A stretch of 57,469 nucleotides of DNA from Muribaculaceae bacterium (GCA_023664185.1 JAMPGA010000005.1:1-57469); one strand, 5' to 3'. Shown: positions 25,834 through 38,761, counted from the stretch's first letter. The notes: generated by a model from the letters alone, not told the origin. Numbers and translations: made by a program.

Positions 25834-28635
25834 ATGGTAAACGACGAAGTAACACGCTGGTTTAACAAAAACCGAAAGAAAGAGGGTTTCTCCTGGGAGA
25901 GAATCCGTCTTGCTTATAAGGATTCGGAAGAAAGCCTGAAGGAATTCCTCCGTCAGCAAGAAGAAAACAATGACTGGCCGGCGCTGACCGTTGATGAATG
26001 GTATCAATTCATTGATGAACAGCATAGAACCGCACAAGAAGTTGCTCAAAAAGATGGAGCCGCAGTGATTCATGCGGTCAATGAACTCAACGAGCTGAAA
26101 GTGCCCGAAGATGAGGATTCGGCATGGCAGACCTATAGGGATACTCTGAAGGATAAAGGATTTCCGGAAGGCTCTATCGATGTGATTGAGAAAGCCACTA
26201 TAGAGATTCTACACAATCTTAGCCGGAACACTCATGCCACCGGAGCTATCAAGGGTTTGGTGGTAGGCAATGTACAGTCAGGCAAAACCGCCAATATGAC
26301 CGCCTTGATGGCTATGGCAGCCGATCATGGATGGAATATGTTCGTTATTCTATCCGGAATGATGAACAATCTGAAAGTGCAGACCTCACGCCGCATAACT
26401 TCCGACCTTAATTATGGCAGAAACCTGGAATGGCAGCCTATCAACGATCCCAGCGCCCGCTCTCCATATGGTGAAAAACTGAGAGATCTACACCTTACAG
26501 ACTCGAGGAATCGTTATTTCACAGTATGCATCAAGAACGCCGAACGTCTTAGACAACTACTCGATTGGTTGAACTATGGAGACGGAGCGGCCAAGAAGAA
26601 TCTGCGAATGCTGATAATTGACGATGAGTCAGACCAGGCAAGCATAAATGTTGCAGACCAAGAGGAAAGAGAGCGCACCGTCATAAACAAGCTCATTCTG
26701 GATTTGGTCAATGATAGGACACGCAGACACGAGCCAGCCAAATCGCAGTGTGAGGCTATCAACTATATAGGGTATACCGCAACGCCTTATGCCAATGTGC
26801 TCAACGAAGGCCCGGACACTGATTCCTTATACCCCAAAGATTTCATAGCCACACTCGATGTGTCAGACGAATATTTCGGTCCTCAACAAATATTCGGGCT
26901 CGAGGCGGAGGACACTGACGACAGCGCTCCCTACAGCGGCATGAATATTATAAACACAATCTCTGACTCGGAAAAAGATGAGATAAAAGATATTCATGAG
27001 GGTGCATCTATAGTGCTCCCCTCATCTCTCAAGAGATCGATCTGTTGGTTTCTTGACGGGGTGGCATATATGCGCCTTGCCCAGTATAAGAAACCTGTCA
27101 GCATGCTGATCCACACCAGCCGAGAGCGTAGGCATCACGATGGCATGCGCAATGCCATCACTCAATGGTATATATCGACCCCGATAGACAAAAAGATAGA
27201 GCTATGCCGGGAGGTATGGGAAGAAGAGAAGGCGAAGTTCAAAAAGGAAGATTTTGCCGCCGCCTGCCCCGATTACGGCAAGATGCGCGGGGCAGCTTCC
27301 ATAGAGTCACTCCCAGCTTTTGACAAGATCAAACCATATCTTATCGAGCTTTTGAATGTGGGACTTACCACAATATTGCTCGAGGACAATGGCGATCTGG
27401 GATTCACTCAAGGCGTTCATCTTTGCGTGGATAACAGCAACAAAAACAACGATGCGACACGCCTGTTTTATCCCGAAGAGGAAATGTCCTGGGGTGCTCC
27501 CGCATTCCTGGTGATCGGCGGAAATACACTTTCACGAGGCCTGACCATTGAAGGGCTCATCTCAACCTATTTCCTGAGGCCGGCAAAATGTGCAGACACC
27601 CTCATGCAGATGGGTAGATGGTTTGGATATCGCCGGGGCTATGAACTTCTGCCCCGAATCTGGATGACTCAGAAAATCAAGGGACAATTTGAGTTTATGT
27701 CTATGATGGATCAGCGGCTTCGCGATGAAATACGGCTTATGGTTAAAACCGGCGTAAGTCCCACAGACTACGGGCCCAAGATCATGGCATCGCCTTCGGC
27801 AAAATGGCTGCAGATTGTGGCACGAAACAGGCAGCAAAACGCCAAGGCTGCAGATTATGATTTCACAGGTCACACCAAGGAAACCGACGTCTTTGAAAAC
27901 AATGCCGAGAAACTTGAGTGGAACATGGCTCAGACACGGAGCTTCCTGCTGTCGCTGGGCACTCCAACTCCAATCCCCAATAATCCCTACTCCAAACGCA
28001 ATATAGTGTGGAAGGACGTAGACTGGCAGAAGGTGAGGAGTTACCTGACTGAGTACAAACATTCAGCACGACAGAGAGGGTTCAACGATATCGAAGCCCT
28101 CACCAAATGGATGGATCAGATTACAGATGAGGGGATTCTGGGCAAGTGGAACGTGATACTCGCAGGAGTTAACGACGACACCGACAGAAAAGAGTGGGCG
28201 CTTTCGGATGATCTGAGAATCAACATGGTGGAACGTACCCAAAAGACGCCCGACCGCACCGACGGACTGCTCAACATCGGTACAATCCGATCTTTCTCAG
28301 ATTTCCTCTCGGATATAGAGATACCCGACAACGACCTCCAGCTGCGAAAGCGGATAACCGGGCTGAAACATACACAGCAGGTGCTCAACGAATTCCGACG
28401 CGACATGGGACTGGAACAGACCCCTCAGATAGTGGTGTATATCATCAATAAGGACTCCAAGCCGGATAAGCAAAATAAGCAAAATAAGCAAAATGCCACT
28501 ACCCGATTCCCTCTGGAGGCCGTACGCGACATAGCAGGCTTCTCCATCAATATCCCCGGCCAGAAGAATTCCCGACAGACAGTCAAGACAATCCAAATCA
28601 ATATCCCCGAGGTTGATGGCGAGTTTGCCGATTAG
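25834..28635 (+). CDS. Z1 domain-containing helicase-like ATPase
   Basis: 933 residues, intact, cytoplasmic. It carries the superfamily II-like core of the Z1 family: Walker A GNVQSGKTAN (145-154), Walker B-like IIDDESD (261-267), the YTATPYAN motif (314-321), NTLSRGLT (564-571) and QMGRWFGYRRGYE (592-604). Z1 proteins were described from gene neighbourhoods with MORC-like GHKL ATPases, PD-(D/E)XK nucleases and DNA methylases and are thought to belong to restriction-like defence systems. None of those partners is here; the only companion is the upstream duplicated-domain protein. A nuclease domain is not recognisable by eye. A short low-complexity segment (KQNKQNKQN) lies near residue 880. 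Confidence 0.88.
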   Translation: MVNDEVTRWFNKNRKKEGFSWERIRLAYKDSEESLKEFLRQQEENNDWPALTVDEWYQFIDEQHRTAQEVAQKDGAAVIHAVNELNELKVPEDEDSAWQTYRDTLKDKGFPEGSIDVIEKATIEILHNLSRNTHATGAIKGLVVGNVQSGKTANMTALMAMAADHGWNMFVILSGMMNNLKVQTSRRITSDLNYGRNLEWQPINDPSARSPYGEKLRDLHLTDSRNRYFTVCIKNAERLRQLLDWLNYGDGAAKKNLRMLIIDDESDQASINVADQEERERTVINKLILDLVNDRTRRHEPAKSQCEAINYIGYTATPYANVLNEGPDTDSLYPKDFIATLDVSDEYFGPQQIFGLEAEDTDDSAPYSGMNIINTISDSEKDEIKDIHEGASIVLPSSLKRSICWFLDGVAYMRLAQYKKPVSMLIHTSRERRHHDGMRNAITQWYISTPIDKKIELCREVWEEEKAKFKKEDFAAACPDYGKMRGAASIESLPAFDKIKPYLIELLNVGLTTILLEDNGDLGFTQGVHLCVDNSNKNNDATRLFYPEEEMSWGAPAFLVIGGNTLSRGLTIEGLISTYFLRPAKCADTLMQMGRWFGYRRGYELLPRIWMTQKIKGQFEFMSMMDQRLRDEIRLMVKTGVSPTDYGPKIMASPSAKWLQIVARNRQQNAKAADYDFTGHTKETDVFENNAEKLEWNMAQTRSFLLSLGTPTPIPNNPYSKRNIVWKDVDWQKVRSYLTEYKHSARQRGFNDIEALTKWMDQITDEGILGKWNVILAGVNDDTDRKEWALSDDLRINMVERTQKTPDRTDGLLNIGTIRSFSDFLSDIEIPDNDLQLRKRITGLKHTQQVLNEFRRDMGLEQTPQIVVYIINKDSKPDKQNKQNKQNATTRFPLEAVRDIAGFSINIPGQKNSRQTVKTIQINIPEVDGEFAD
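28466..28492 (+). repeat. Three in-frame 9-bp repeats inside the Z1 gene
   Basis: ATAAGCAAA occurs three times in tandem, encoding a KQN repeat between the C-terminal helices. Changes in copy number would keep the frame. Confidence 0.85.
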
Positions 28636-28680
28636 CCCTCTGGTTAACCAAGATACGCCCTGCTGAGGGAGCCTACGGAC

Positions 28681-28771
28681 ATAACCTCGCAGAAGTGAGA
28701 TAATCATAGCCCCACGCCGAGGCGTGGGGCTATGATTATCAATTATATACGACTTCAGAGAGGTCGATTAA
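28681..28771 (+). repeat. Dispersed palindromic repeat, copy B
   Basis: Same order of blocks as copy A: ATAACCTC (28681-28688), a GCCCC...GGGGC hairpin and GAGAGGTCGATTAA (28758-28771), the last 14 nt identical to copy A. Same orientation as A. It closes the Z1 locus on its 3' side. Confidence 0.7.
28699..28740. terminator. 19-bp perfect hairpin between convergent Z1 and U32 genes
   Basis: The arms are 28699-28717 (key part CATAGCCCCACGC) and 28722-28740, with a CGAG loop. It is symmetric and stands between convergent genes, so it may act in both directions; T runs are weak. It forms the centre of repeat copy B. Confidence 0.7.
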
Positions 28772-28780
28772 GAAACACCC

Positions 28781-30022
28781 TTATCTGCTCTCTTCCCAGA
28801 GATACATGCGATCGGAGGGGCGGATTTTGCGGGGTACTTTAAGGGAGAAATGCTGACCTTTGTTCACCACCGGTACTGGGTCGTAGTCGAGTCTGAGCTC
28901 GCCGGCTGTCATGATGATGGCTCCGGTGTCGGTTCCTGTGATAATGATTTCGTCGCCTGGATGCAGCTCGCCGGCCTCGAGAATGAATTCGCCCACTCCG
29001 AGTTTGGGATAATATCTCACTCCCTTGGCTATGTAGCGCTTGGTGCGTGTGGCCGATGAGCCGTATTTGCTCGACCATTCGCCCAGACGTTGCCCCAGGT
29101 AATAGCCGTCCCAGAAACCGCGGTTAAACACCTTGGCCAACTCGCTCTCCCAGGCGGCAATCTTCTCGTCGGTATATGTGCCGGCACAGATGGCGTCGAT
29201 GGCTTCCGAGTAGGCCTGAACGGTGAGCTTTACATACTCCGGGCCGCGGGCGCGCCCCTCTATCTTGAACACCCTCACTCCGGCGTCGATCATCTTGTTG
29301 AGGAAGTGTATGGTGCGCAGGTCCTTGGGCGACATTATATATTTGTTTTCCACCTCGAGCTGGTCGCCGGTGTCGCGGTCGGTCACCGTGTAGGCACGGC
29401 GGCATATCTGGGTGCATGCACCGCGATTGGCGCTCGAGTTCATCTGATGGAGGCTGAGATAGCATTTGCCCGACACAGCCATGCAGAGCGCGCCGTGACA
29501 GAACATTTCGAGCCGTATCAGCTCACCATGGGGGCCGCGTATATCGTCGCGCTCTATGGCCTGGTGAATCTCCTTCACCTGGTCGAGCGAGAGTTCACGG
29601 GCCAGCACCATAACATCAGCCCACTGGGCAAAAAACCTCACGGCCTCTGTGTTGCTCACATTGAGCTGGGTGGATATATGCACCTCCACTCCTACGGAGC
29701 GGGCATAGGATATGGCCGCAATGTCAGTGGCTATGATGGCCGAAATGCCGCTTTGGCTCACAGCGTCGATCACCTGGCGCATGCGCTCCATCTCGCCGTC
29801 ATAGATTATGGTATTGACTGTGAGATAGCTCTTCACACCTGCCTCATCGCAGATGGAGGCTATATTGCGGAGATCGTCGAGTGTGAAGTTGACCGACGAG
29901 CGCGAACGCATGTTCAGACCTTCCACTCCAAAATATATAGCGTCGGCGCCGGCCTCTATGGCGGCGTGTAGCGACTCATACGACCCCACAGGGGCCATTA
30001 TCTCAAAATCTTTGCGGTTCAT
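28781..30022 (-). CDS. Peptidase U32 family protein (YegQ/TrhP-like)
   Basis: 413 residues. U32 proteins are radical-free tRNA or rRNA hydroxylation factors (TrhP, RlhA) or older 'collagenases'. The diagnostic cysteine block is present (MFCHGALCMAVSGKCYLS followed by GACTQICRRAY), as is the TIM-barrel N terminus (EIMAPVGSYESLHAAIEAGADAIYFG). The C-terminal beta-barrel has AGELHPGDEIIITG. The most likely role is tRNA uridine hydroxylation; proteolysis is unlikely. The gene is second in a minus-strand pair with a GT2 gene. Confidence 0.88.
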   Translation of the reverse strand: MNRKDFEIMAPVGSYESLHAAIEAGADAIYFGVEGLNMRSRSSVNFTLDDLRNIASICDEAGVKSYLTVNTIIYDGEMERMRQVIDAVSQSGISAIIATDIAAISYARSVGVEVHISTQLNVSNTEAVRFFAQWADVMVLARELSLDQVKEIHQAIERDDIRGPHGELIRLEMFCHGALCMAVSGKCYLSLHQMNSSANRGACTQICRRAYTVTDRDTGDQLEVENKYIMSPKDLRTIHFLNKMIDAGVRVFKIEGRARGPEYVKLTVQAYSEAIDAICAGTYTDEKIAAWESELAKVFNRGFWDGYYLGQRLGEWSSKYGSSATRTKRYIAKGVRYYPKLGVGEFILEAGELHPGDEIIITGTDTGAIIMTAGELRLDYDPVPVVNKGQHFSLKVPRKIRPSDRMYLWEESR

Positions 30023-30031
30023 GGTGCAAAA

Positions 30032-31003
30032 TTACAAATCTTTTCCCGTCTTGCCAACCTTCTTGCACCACCACATTTTAATCCGGGTGGTGAGGCGGGG
30101 AGTCAGAGGCCACTGAGCCACAGCCTCGATAGCCATCCTCATCAGCTCAGGGTCGCGGCTCTCAAAGGCGAGACCCACTATATATGCGGCCTTGGCTCTA
30201 AACATTTCCATCAGCTCGCTGCGCTCCACGCCATAGTGATCGGCCAGCGCGGCTGTGCAGCGCAGTGACCGCGAGTAGAAGTTCACCAGCTTTCTGCTGT
30301 CGCTGCCACCCACTATGCTCCCGTCGTTTTCCACATAGGTATATGTGGCCTCAGGGCAGCCTACTGCCCCACCCCGGCTGGCCAGAAGTGACATGATGGG
30401 CAGATCCTCGCACCCGAATTCACGATTGCGCACCATGGCGGGTGCCGTTGCAAGCCCTTCCATCACCACCCGGCGGCGATAGAGCGAGGCGGTGAGATTG
30501 TATGGGAGAGTGTCCACATGATTGAGCACACGCTTCAGCAGCTCGGCTGAACCATAGACAGTGCCGTCGGGACGGAGCACTGCAGGCATATCTGAGGCGC
30601 GACGCATGCGGCCGGAGTTTGAGTCGAGTATGTTCCAGTCTGAGAAAGCCACCGTAGCCTCGGGGTGAGAGTCGAGCTGCGCAGTGAGACGGTCGATCTT
30701 CAGTGGGTCGGTCCAATAGTCGTCGCCGGCGCAGTCGGTGACAAATTCGCCGCGACATTGCTCAAGACAGTCAAAATAATTGTCGACCACCCCCTTGTTT
30801 GGCGCTTCGGGCAGCAGGGTGATCATGTCGAGATGCTCGCGAGCAAAGCGCTCACACACCTGGCGGGTACCATCGGTCGAGCCGTCGTCGCCTATCACTA
30901 TCTCGTATGTCACCTCACCCTTTTGCCCCAGCACCGACTCGATGGCGCGGGCTATGGTGCTCGCCTGATTGTATGTTACGATTATGACTGAAACTCTTGG
31001 CAT
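30032..31003 (-). CDS. GT2 family glycosyltransferase
   Basis: 323 residues, GT-A fold: VSVIIVTYNQASTIARAIESVLGQ at the N terminus, IGDDGSTDGT nucleotide-sugar motif, and CAGDDYWTDPLK with the metal-binding DxD-like element. No membrane segments except weak C-terminal hydrophobicity. It probably adds a sugar to a surface glycan. It ends 9 nt before the U32 gene. Confidence 0.9.
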   Translation of the reverse strand: MPRVSVIIVTYNQASTIARAIESVLGQKGEVTYEIVIGDDGSTDGTRQVCERFAREHLDMITLLPEAPNKGVVDNYFDCLEQCRGEFVTDCAGDDYWTDPLKIDRLTAQLDSHPEATVAFSDWNILDSNSGRMRRASDMPAVLRPDGTVYGSAELLKRVLNHVDTLPYNLTASLYRRRVVMEGLATAPAMVRNREFGCEDLPIMSLLASRGGAVGCPEATYTYVENDGSIVGGSDSRKLVNFYSRSLRCTAALADHYGVERSELMEMFRAKAAYIVGLAFESRDPELMRMAIEAVAQWPLTPRLTTRIKMWWCKKVGKTGKDL

Positions 31004-31021
31004 TGTGTTTTTAGTGACGAT

Positions 31022-31061
31022 TAAAAAATGCGGGGATAACGCTTGAGACGTTATCCCCGCT
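31022..31061 (-). terminator. Terminator of gapA
   Basis: GCGGGGATAACG (31031-31042) pairs perfectly with CGTTATCCCCGC (31050-31061). On the minus strand the stem is followed by ATTTTTTAAT. Confidence 0.9.
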
Positions 31062-31088
31062 ATGGATAGAAGATGATGTATGGCGGAA

Positions 31089-32114
<1,026 letters not shown>

Positions 32115-32317
32115 TTATTTCTTTTCTTTGAAATTTCCTATCGGATGGCCGCCACATGACTCACGCCCTGCTTTGACCGCCGCAAAATTACAAATTATTT
32201 TTCATTAATAATGCCTTTTAGGTCAAAAAAGTTGGCCATTTAATCTACGCCTTCACTATTTTTTTGATTGTTTGTATTAAATTGTGTTTAAAAGGCCGAA
32301 GTATAATTATTTATAGC

Positions 32318-32325
32318 TATCTTTG
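32318..32325 (+). promoter_or_regulatory. -7 box upstream of mscL
   Basis: TATCTTTG matches the consensus and lies 37 nt before the mscL start. No good -33 element is visible. Confidence 0.55.
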
Positions 32326-32362
32326 CCACCAAATTTTCATTAATTTCAAAAGCTGTTTGAAT

Positions 32363-32788
32363 ATGGCCTTTCTAAAAGAATTCAAGGAATTTGCAATGCG
32401 CGGCAATGTCATCGACATGGCTGTCGGCGTTGTCATCGGTGCCGCCTTCGGCAAAATCATATCTTCGCTGGTCGACGATATCATCATGCCCCTCGTGGGT
32501 GTGGCCACCGGTGGTATGAATTTCACTGACTACAAGTTTGTTATCCAGCAGGCCATCATTGATGGTCAGACTCAGGAGATACTCAAGCCCGAGGTTTCGC
32601 TCAACTGGGGCACCTGGGTGCAGACTGTGGTCGACTTCCTCATCGTGGCCTTCTGCATCTTCGTGGCCATCAAAGCCATCAACAAACTGAAACGCGAGCA
32701 GAAAGAAGAGCCGGCTCCCGCTCCCGAACCCACCAAGGAGGAGCAGCTGCTCACCGAGATTCGCGACCTGCTCAAGGACAAGAAATAA
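32363..32788 (+). CDS. mscL: Large-conductance mechanosensitive channel
   Basis: A pentameric inner-membrane tension valve that releases solutes on osmotic downshock; 141 residues. [20 protein letters not shown] is the N-terminal amphipathic helix and first transmembrane helix (pore lining [21 protein letters not shown]); the second helix is [21 protein letters not shown], followed by the usual charged C-terminal tail. ATG 32363 fits both the family start and the promoter position. Confidence 0.96.
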   Translation: MAFLKEFKEFAMRGNVIDMAVGVVIGAAFGKIISSLVDDIIMPLVGVATGGMNFTDYKFVIQQAIIDGQTQEILKPEVSLNWGTWVQTVVDFLIVAFCIFVAIKAINKLKREQKEEPAPAPEPTKEEQLLTEIRDLLKDKK

Positions 32789-32809
32789 CCATCGCCATCA
32801 CCTGATGCT

Positions 32810-32846
32810 CAGTCAGTCAAACCCGACCGAATGGTTTGACTGACTG
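32810..32846 (+). terminator. Hairpin after mscL
   Basis: A perfect 14-bp stem: CAGTCAGTCAAACC (32810-32823) and GGTTTGACTGACTG (32833-32846). The tail is not T-rich, so termination may be incomplete. Confidence 0.65.
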
Positions 32847-32880
32847 GCTATTCTGAATATCCTATCTAATTACACAATTC

Positions 32881-33248
32881 ATGAAAACTTCTCTCATCAC
32901 ATTTGGCTTGATGCTTGCCGCGGGAGTCTTCACCGCCTCGGCCGACGTCACCATCACCACGGTGGTCGACGGCGTCACTGAGACACGCTCACTCTCCAGC
33001 ATGACATTTGACAATGCTGACCCCACAACCGTCACCCTACACTTCGACGACGCCAGTACCCTCGTGGCCGACATCAGCCTGGTCACCGTAGCAATAGACT
33101 ACTCCGGCTCCACTGCCATCGAAGATATTGTGGCCACCTCTGCCACCCAAGCCGGCGTGTGGAACCTGAAAGGCCAGCGTGTGGCCGACTCTCTTGAAGG
33201 CCTGTCGACCGGCGTTTATATTACCAACGGCAAAAAAGTTCTTGTAAA

Positions 33249-33252
<4 letters not shown>
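32881..33252 (+). CDS. Small secreted protein with a C-terminal sorting-like domain
   Basis: 123 residues with a signal peptide (ending TASA). The middle (ETRSLSSMTFDNADPTTVTLHF) resembles small beta-rich proteins of Bacteroidales. The end (VWNLKGQRV... LSTGVYITNGKKVLVK) is the conserved C-terminal motif of many Bacteroidales secreted proteins, resembling type IX secretion signals. Function unknown. Its stop overlaps the pectate lyase start (ATGA), so the two are coexpressed. Confidence 0.78.
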
Positions 33253-35627
<2,375 letters not shown>

Positions 35628-35650
35628 TCTGGCAAACAGAAAAATTTGAC

Positions 35651-35688
35651 AAAAATGCGGGAGAGCATGTAACTTTTCCCGCATTTTT
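35651..35688. terminator. Terminator after the pectate lyase gene
   Basis: AAAAATGCGGGA (35651-35662) pairs with TCCCGCATTTTT (35677-35688), giving a 12-bp stem with A and T runs. Confidence 0.85.
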
Positions 35689-35732
35689 GCGTCAAACTTA
35701 TCAGAAATCATCAACCAATTCACATTATAAAA

Positions 35733-38558
35733 ATGAAGAAATTCTTCAGCTTATCTCTGCTGGCCATAATGGCAGTGCTCTTTGCTGCCATCCCCGTCAG
35801 CGCCCAGCAGAATCCAATGATGCAGCCCCTGCCGGTCGACTCGGGCGTGCGTGTGGGCAAGCTCCCCAACGGGCTCACCTACTATATCCGCCACAACGAG
35901 TATCCCAAGGGACAGGCCGACTTCTACATAGCCCAGAACGTGGGCTCGGCTCTTGAGAACGACAACCAACGTGGTCTGGCCCACTTCCTTGAGCACATGT
36001 GTTTCAACGGCACCACCAACTTTCCCGGCAATCTGCTGCGCGACTGGCTCGAATCGGTGGGCGTGAAATTCGGCTATAACCTCAACGCATATACCGGCGT
36101 AGACAAGACCGTCTACCTCATCAAAAACGTGCCCACCGCACGTGAGAGCGTCCAGGACTCCTGTCTGCTCATTCTCCACGACTGGGCCAACGACCTCACC
36201 CTGGCTCCCGAGGAGATCGACAAGGAGCGCGGTGTGATCCACGAAGAATGGCGCCGCTCAAATGTGGGACAGATGCGTATCATGGAGAAGATTCTCCCCG
36301 ACCTCTTCCCCACCACAAAATATGGCCACCGTCTGCCCATAGGCACCATGGAGGTTGTGGACAACTTCCCCTATCAGGCTCTGCGCGACTACTATGAGGC
36401 ATGGTATCGTCCCGACCAGCAGGCTGTGATCGTCGTTGGCGACATCGACGTTGACCGCATCGAAGGCAAGATCAAAGAGATGTTCTCATCGATCGAAATG
36501 CCTGCCGACGCCCCCGCCCGCACCTACGAGCCCGTCCCCGACCACAAGGGCACTCTCTATGGAATCGGCTCCGACCCCGAGCAGCAGGCTCTCATCGCAC
36601 AGATCTTCTTCCTCTCCGACCCCATGCCCACCGAGATGAAGAACACCCCCGCTTATCTCCTCAACGACTATGTCGAGGCAATGATCACCGCCATGCTCGA
36701 TGCCCGTCTCAACGAGATGTCGTCCAAGCCCGATTCACCCTTCGCCGCAGCCGGTGTCAGCTTCACCGACTATATCCTGGCCAAGGAGAAGGACACTTTT
36801 GCCGGATTTGTTGCCGCCAAGGGCACCGACATCGTCGAGCCTCTCCAGGCTGTGTACCGCGAGATACTGCGCGCCCAGCGCGGTGGTTTCACCCATAGCG
36901 AGTATGACCGCGCACGCTCTGAATTCCTCTCGAACCTCGAGAAGCAGTACAACAACCGCAACACCCGCGAAAACAACACATATGTAGACGAATACGTAGA
37001 CAACTTCACCGAGCAGGAGCCCATGCCCGGCATTGCCAAGCTCTACGAATTCTACAATATGGTGGCTCCGATGCTCCCCGTCGACATGATCAACCAGGCC
37101 GTGGCCGAACTCGTCACCCCCGACAACCGTGCCCTCGTGGTGATGTCGCCCGAAGGTGAGGGCTACACCCTGCCCACTTCCGACGCCCTCGCCGCCGCCC
37201 TTGCCGCTGTTGACGCCGAGGATATACCCGCGTTTGTCGACGAGGTTAAGGCCGAGCCCCTCGTGCCCTCTGCTCCCGTGGCCGGCAAGATCGTATCGAG
37301 CGTCGACAACAAGCAGTGGGGTGCCACCGAGTGGACACTCTCAAACGGTGTGAAGGTCTATGTGAAGCAGACCAAGTTTAAGGACGACGAGATTCTCCTC
37401 TCGGCCTTTGCCAAGGGTGGTTTCGCTGACTATCCCGCCGAGTATGCCAACACCATCATCTCGCTCCCCCTCACTCTCCGCGCCAACGGCCTGGGAACAT
37501 ACTCCAACACCGACCTTGAGAAATATCTGGCCGGCAAGCAGGCTTCAGTAAACCTTGAAGTCAACGGCTACTCGCGCGAGATCTCAGGTGCTACCACTCC
37601 CAAGGATCTCCCCACCATGATGGAGCTCCTCTACATGACCCTCACCGATATAGAATATACCGCCGAGGAGTTTGAAGCTCTGCAGAAAGCCTATGCCGGC
37701 ATCCTGGCCAACCAGGAGAAGAGCCCCGAGTATCAGTTTGCCAAGATGCTCACCAACGATCTCTTTGCCTCACCCTTCCGTCAGACCATGTCGGCTGAAG
37801 CCATCAACGGAGCCTCGCGCGAGCAGACCATCGAACTGGCCCACGCCATGACAGCCAACGTCGCCGACTTTACCTTCGTGTTCGTCGGCAACATCGACCT
37901 TGACACTCTCAAGCCCCTGGTTGAGACATATCTTGCCTCCATCCCCGCCAACCCCGCCAAGGCCGTGACCTTCACTGCCTACAACCCCGGCTTGTTCACC
38001 AAGACCGGCACAGGTGAGGATACATTTGCCATCGAGATGTCCAATCCGCAGACCTACGTATCCATCTTCGAGAAGGCCGACGGCACCTACGACACCAAAA
38101 ACGCTCTCATCGCTTCAATAGCCGGACAGATCCTCACCAACCGCCTCCTGGCCACCGTGCGCGAGGATATGGGTGCCGTTTACTCGATCGGCGCTCAGGG
38201 CTCGGCCTCACGCCAGGGTCTGCAGCCCTTCGCGCTGGCTACACAGTTCCCCATGAAGCCCGAAATGAAGCAGCAGGTGCTCGACTTTATCTACGGTCAG
38301 TTCAAGGCCATGGAGTCGGACATCAAGGCTGAGGAGCTCAATCCTGCCAAGGAATATATGGTGAAGAATTTCACCGAGCAGAAGGAGAAAAACCAGCCCT
38401 GGCTCAACGCCATGATCGGATGGATCAACAACGATGTGGACACCTTCAACGGCAACATCGACGTTCTGAACACCATCACCGTAGAAGATGTGCAGAACTA
38501 CATGAAGGCTCTCAACGCCGCCGGCAACCGCCGCACCGTGGTCCTCGACCCCAAGTAA
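35733..38558 (+). CDS. M16 family zinc metallopeptidase (two M16 domains)
   Basis: 941 residues with a signal peptide (ending PVSAQ), so periplasmic or outer-membrane associated. The inverted zinc motif HxxEH is HFLEH at 84-88, with the distal Glu in DKERGVIHEEWRRS. The second half repeats the M16 fold without the zinc motif, as in one-chain pitrilysin or insulinase-type enzymes. It probably degrades peptides in the envelope. Monocistronic between two terminators. Confidence 0.92.
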   Translation: MKKFFSLSLLAIMAVLFAAIPVSAQQNPMMQPLPVDSGVRVGKLPNGLTYYIRHNEYPKGQADFYIAQNVGSALENDNQRGLAHFLEHMCFNGTTNFPGNLLRDWLESVGVKFGYNLNAYTGVDKTVYLIKNVPTARESVQDSCLLILHDWANDLTLAPEEIDKERGVIHEEWRRSNVGQMRIMEKILPDLFPTTKYGHRLPIGTMEVVDNFPYQALRDYYEAWYRPDQQAVIVVGDIDVDRIEGKIKEMFSSIEMPADAPARTYEPVPDHKGTLYGIGSDPEQQALIAQIFFLSDPMPTEMKNTPAYLLNDYVEAMITAMLDARLNEMSSKPDSPFAAAGVSFTDYILAKEKDTFAGFVAAKGTDIVEPLQAVYREILRAQRGGFTHSEYDRARSEFLSNLEKQYNNRNTRENNTYVDEYVDNFTEQEPMPGIAKLYEFYNMVAPMLPVDMINQAVAELVTPDNRALVVMSPEGEGYTLPTSDALAAALAAVDAEDIPAFVDEVKAEPLVPSAPVAGKIVSSVDNKQWGATEWTLSNGVKVYVKQTKFKDDEILLSAFAKGGFADYPAEYANTIISLPLTLRANGLGTYSNTDLEKYLAGKQASVNLEVNGYSREISGATTPKDLPTMMELLYMTLTDIEYTAEEFEALQKAYAGILANQEKSPEYQFAKMLTNDLFASPFRQTMSAEAINGASREQTIELAHAMTANVADFTFVFVGNIDLDTLKPLVETYLASIPANPAKAVTFTAYNPGLFTKTGTGEDTFAIEMSNPQTYVSIFEKADGTYDTKNALIASIAGQILTNRLLATVREDMGAVYSIGAQGSASRQGLQPFALATQFPMKPEMKQQVLDFIYGQFKAMESDIKAEELNPAKEYMVKNFTEQKEKNQPWLNAMIGWINNDVDTFNGNIDVLNTITVEDVQNYMKALNAAGNRRTVVLDPK

Positions 38559-38580
38559 CCGAACTTCCATCATAACTCCC

Positions 38581-38613
38581 AAAAGGCTGCACTACCCCGG
38601 TGCAGCCTTTTTT
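38581..38613 (+). terminator. Terminator of the M16 peptidase gene
   Basis: AAAAGGCTGCAC (38581-38592) pairs with GTGCAGCCTTTT (38600-38611), followed by more T. The rest of the 276-nt gap holds a small CCCCA/TGGGG hairpin at 38631-38643 and the next promoter. Confidence 0.92.
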
Positions 38614-38728
38614 GTATTTAGCGGCGGTAGCCCCAAACTGGGGTGCATAGGTGACATCCATATTTCACAGATACATTTTTGTAACATTTTCCTATTTTGA
38701 GCCTTTTGTTGAAAAAAAAGCCTAAATT

Positions 38729-38761
38729 TTTGTGCATTTTTGCAATAAAGCGTTAACTTTG
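38729..38761 (+). promoter_or_regulatory. Promoter of the large surface protein gene
   Basis: TTTG (38729-38732) and TAACTTTG (38754-38761) spaced 21 nt. The leader to ATG 38835 is about 67 nt, long for this window. Confidence 0.72.

Noticed and set aside
29090..29971. Open plus-strand frame of 293 codons opposite the U32 gene
   Set aside because: It is an antisense shadow; the U32 protein has its full set of family motifs on the other strand.
38629..38644. Small CCCCA/TGGGG hairpin as a fourth copy of the dispersed repeat
   Set aside because: Only the short central stem is present; the ATAACCTC and GAGAGGTCG blocks are missing.
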